A DNA stretch of 7,362 nucleotides, taken from assembly GCA_024275615.1 (NCBI GenBank), contig JAJRYU010000706.1, positions 1-7,362 of the forward strand, given 5' to 3'. The position numbers were made by a program, and so were the translations under genes. Positions 6,471-7,362 of the stretch are shown piece after piece; position 1 is the first letter of the stretch, and every line of letters begins with the position of its first letter. The DNA is from Planctomycetota bacterium (lineage in GTDB: Bacteria; Planctomycetota; GCA-002687715; DRQF01). The notes under the pieces are model-generated. The model was given only the letters and a program-made list of their open reading frames with translations. It did not search any database and had not been told where the DNA came from.

Positions 6471-6476
6471 CGATCT

Positions 6477-6482
6477 CTCCTT
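6477..6482 (-). promoter_or_regulatory. Ribosome-binding site that fixes the start at 6470
   Basis: AAGGAG on the minus strand, six bases before the ATG at 6470. It is the strongest such site in this part of the window and argues against the upstream TTG start. Confidence 0.8.
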
Positions 6483-6495
6483 GTGGACTTGATCC

Positions 6496-6532
6496 CATTG
6501 GCTGTTACCAATGTACCATAGCTTTTTGGTAC
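6496..6532. promoter_or_regulatory. Two adjoining inverted repeats, candidate operator
   Basis: CATTGG-CTGTTA-CCAATG (6496-6513) is a perfect six-base inverted repeat with a six-base centre. GTACCA-TAGCTTTT-TGGTAC (6513-6532) is a second perfect six-base inverted repeat with an eight-base centre, sharing base 6513. All four arms contain TGG or its complement CCA. They overlap the -10 hexamer and early transcribed region of the candidate promoter, where a repressor would act. Confidence 0.45.
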
Positions 6533-6542
6533 CGTCTTGCAA
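6515..6542 (-). promoter_or_regulatory. Candidate sigma-70-type promoter for the ribbon-helix-helix-like gene
   Basis: On the minus strand TTGCAA (6542-6537) and TATGGT (6520-6515) are 16 bases apart; each matches four of six consensus bases. Transcription would begin near 6508, about 38 bases before the ATG at 6470. This is a motif match by eye only. Confidence 0.35.
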
Positions 6543-6628
6543 GAGTAATTATTCCCGCATCCAAGTCGGTAGATGGACAGATCCGTCAAGCTCCGCTCAA
6601 ATAGCTCTGAACCACCTGGAGAAACCCC

Positions 6629-7362
6629 ATGACCTCACGCCCACTCGCCATAGCGGCCTTGCTCGCGCTCATTTGTCTGCCAGCATCGGCACAGGACAAG
6701 GCGATTACCGCAGCCCTCCATGGCATCGATGCCGCGCGTATTGAGGCGAACATCAAGAAGCTTGTCTCGTTCGGCACAAGGCACGCCTTTTCCACAGGAA
6801 AGGACCGAGGAATCGTTGCAGCGGGCAAGTGGATCAAGAAACACTTCGAAGAATGTGCGTCAAAAAGCAACGGCCGCATGACTGTGCGTTATGACAGTTT
6901 CGACCCCAGAAAATACGCGCGCGGTGACCGATTGGCCTTGGCCAAGCTGGGAATCAAAGAGATCCACAGTGTCTTGGCAGAATTGAAAGGAAGTGAACCT
7001 GATCGTGTCATCATCGTCAGTGGTCATTATGACTCCCGCGCCAGTAAGCGCAACGACACACGAACGGATGCTCCGGGTGCCAACGATGACGGCAGCGGTA
7101 CGGCTGCCGTCTTGGAATTGGCCAGAGTCTTAGCTCCGATCAAGACGCGGGCGACGATCATTTTTGCCGCACTCACTGCTGAGGAACAAGGCCTCTGGGG
7201 GGCAAAGAATCTCTCACAGTCAATGGATGCCAAGAACATCAATGTCGAGGCAATGATCACGAATGACATTATTGGCGGAGCGAAAGACAAGGACGGCAAA
7301 AGCGAAGAATGGGTCATCCGCGTATTCTCCGAAGGCAGGCCGCAAGCCCGACGCGATTCTCA
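6629..7362 (+). CDS. Secreted M28-family zinc peptidase (partial, C-terminus beyond right edge)
   Basis: Exported metallopeptidase, probably an aminopeptidase acting outside the cytoplasmic membrane. I translated 244 codons by hand from ATG 6629, which has GGAGA about eight bases upstream. Residues 1-21 are a signal peptide: positive start (R4), hydrophobic core AIAALLALICL, and a likely type I cleavage after ASA (19-21). The M28 metal site is visible: H133 in SGHYDSR, D153 in GANDDGSGTAAVLE (bridging Asp), E185/E186 in TAEEQGLWG (general base and ligand) and D213 in TNDIIGG. The last ligand, a His, would lie past the edge. There is no lipobox. It is divergent from the ribbon-helix-helix-like gene with 158 bases between starts, and has no evident tie to the chemotaxis genes. 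Family assignment is firm; the substrate is unknown. Confidence 0.9.
   Translation, partial: MTSRPLAIAALLALICLPASAQDKAITAALHGIDAARIEANIKKLVSFGTRHAFSTGKDRGIVAAGKWIKKHFEECASKSNGRMTVRYDSFDPRKYARGDRLALAKLGIKEIHSVLAELKGSEPDRVIIVSGHYDSRASKRNDTRTDAPGANDDGSGTAAVLELARVLAPIKTRATIIFAALTAEEQGLWGAKNLSQSMDAKNINVEAMITNDIIGGAKDKDGKSEEWVIRVFSEGRPQARRDS

Noticed and set aside
6471..6542. Longer start (TTG at 6542) for the ribbon-helix-helix-like gene
   Set aside because: TTG start, no ribosome site, and overlap with the candidate promoter and repeats; ATG 6470 has AAGGAG at ideal distance.
6526..6551. Plus-strand promoter for the peptidase (TTGGTA ... TAATTA)
   Set aside because: Spacing of 14 bases is too short and matches are weak; I cannot place this promoter.
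6586..6879. Minus-strand frames opposite the M28 peptidase start (up to 97 codons)
   Set aside because: Antisense shadows of a gene with a clear signal peptide and metal-binding motifs.

Overview
The window (about half G+C by eye) holds a minus-strand chemotaxis-type signalling operon, a small minus-strand gene upstream of it, and a divergent plus-strand peptidase gene cut by the right edge. Receptor methylation and demethylation enzymes, a CheX/CheC-like protein and a secreted M28-type peptidase point to a free-living bacterium with a non-enterobacterial chemotaxis layout. A deep-branching Gram-negative lineage such as Planctomycetota, Acidobacteriota or Myxococcota would fit. This is inference: no rRNA or other phylogenetic marker is present.

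Layout in the direction of transcription (right to left): a ribbon-helix-helix-like protein (6470-6210); a 273-base intergenic stretch with a GGGG/CCCC hairpin; cheY (5936-5571); a CheX/CheC-like gene (5536-5054); a 130-codon gene overlapping it by 4 bases (5057-4665), whose product is four copies of a degenerate MshEN-type motif; cheA (4593-2251); cheW (2248-1820); cheB (1722-505); and cheR (494 to beyond base 1). Gaps inside the operon run from -4 to 97 bases, so one transcript is likely. On the plus strand, 6629 to the right edge encodes the N-terminal part of an exported M28-type zinc peptidase.

How the parts should work together: CheW and the tandem CheW-like domains of CheA would couple receptors (none is encoded here) to the kinase. 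CheA autophosphorylates on H44 and passes phosphate to D54 of CheY and D56 of CheB. CheR and CheB set receptor methylation. The CheX-like protein is a candidate CheY-P phosphatase. The four-repeat protein is the least explained member; its motif resembles the c-di-GMP-binding MshEN motif, so it may link this pathway to a nucleotide second messenger. No receptor, flagellar, pilus, cheD or cheZ gene is visible, so whether the pathway controls swimming, surface motility or something else cannot be decided here.

The points most worth a second look are the four-repeat MshEN-like protein, the CheA with two C-terminal CheW-like domains and no visible P2 domain, and the paired inverted repeats lying on a plausible promoter of the ribbon-helix-helix-like gene.
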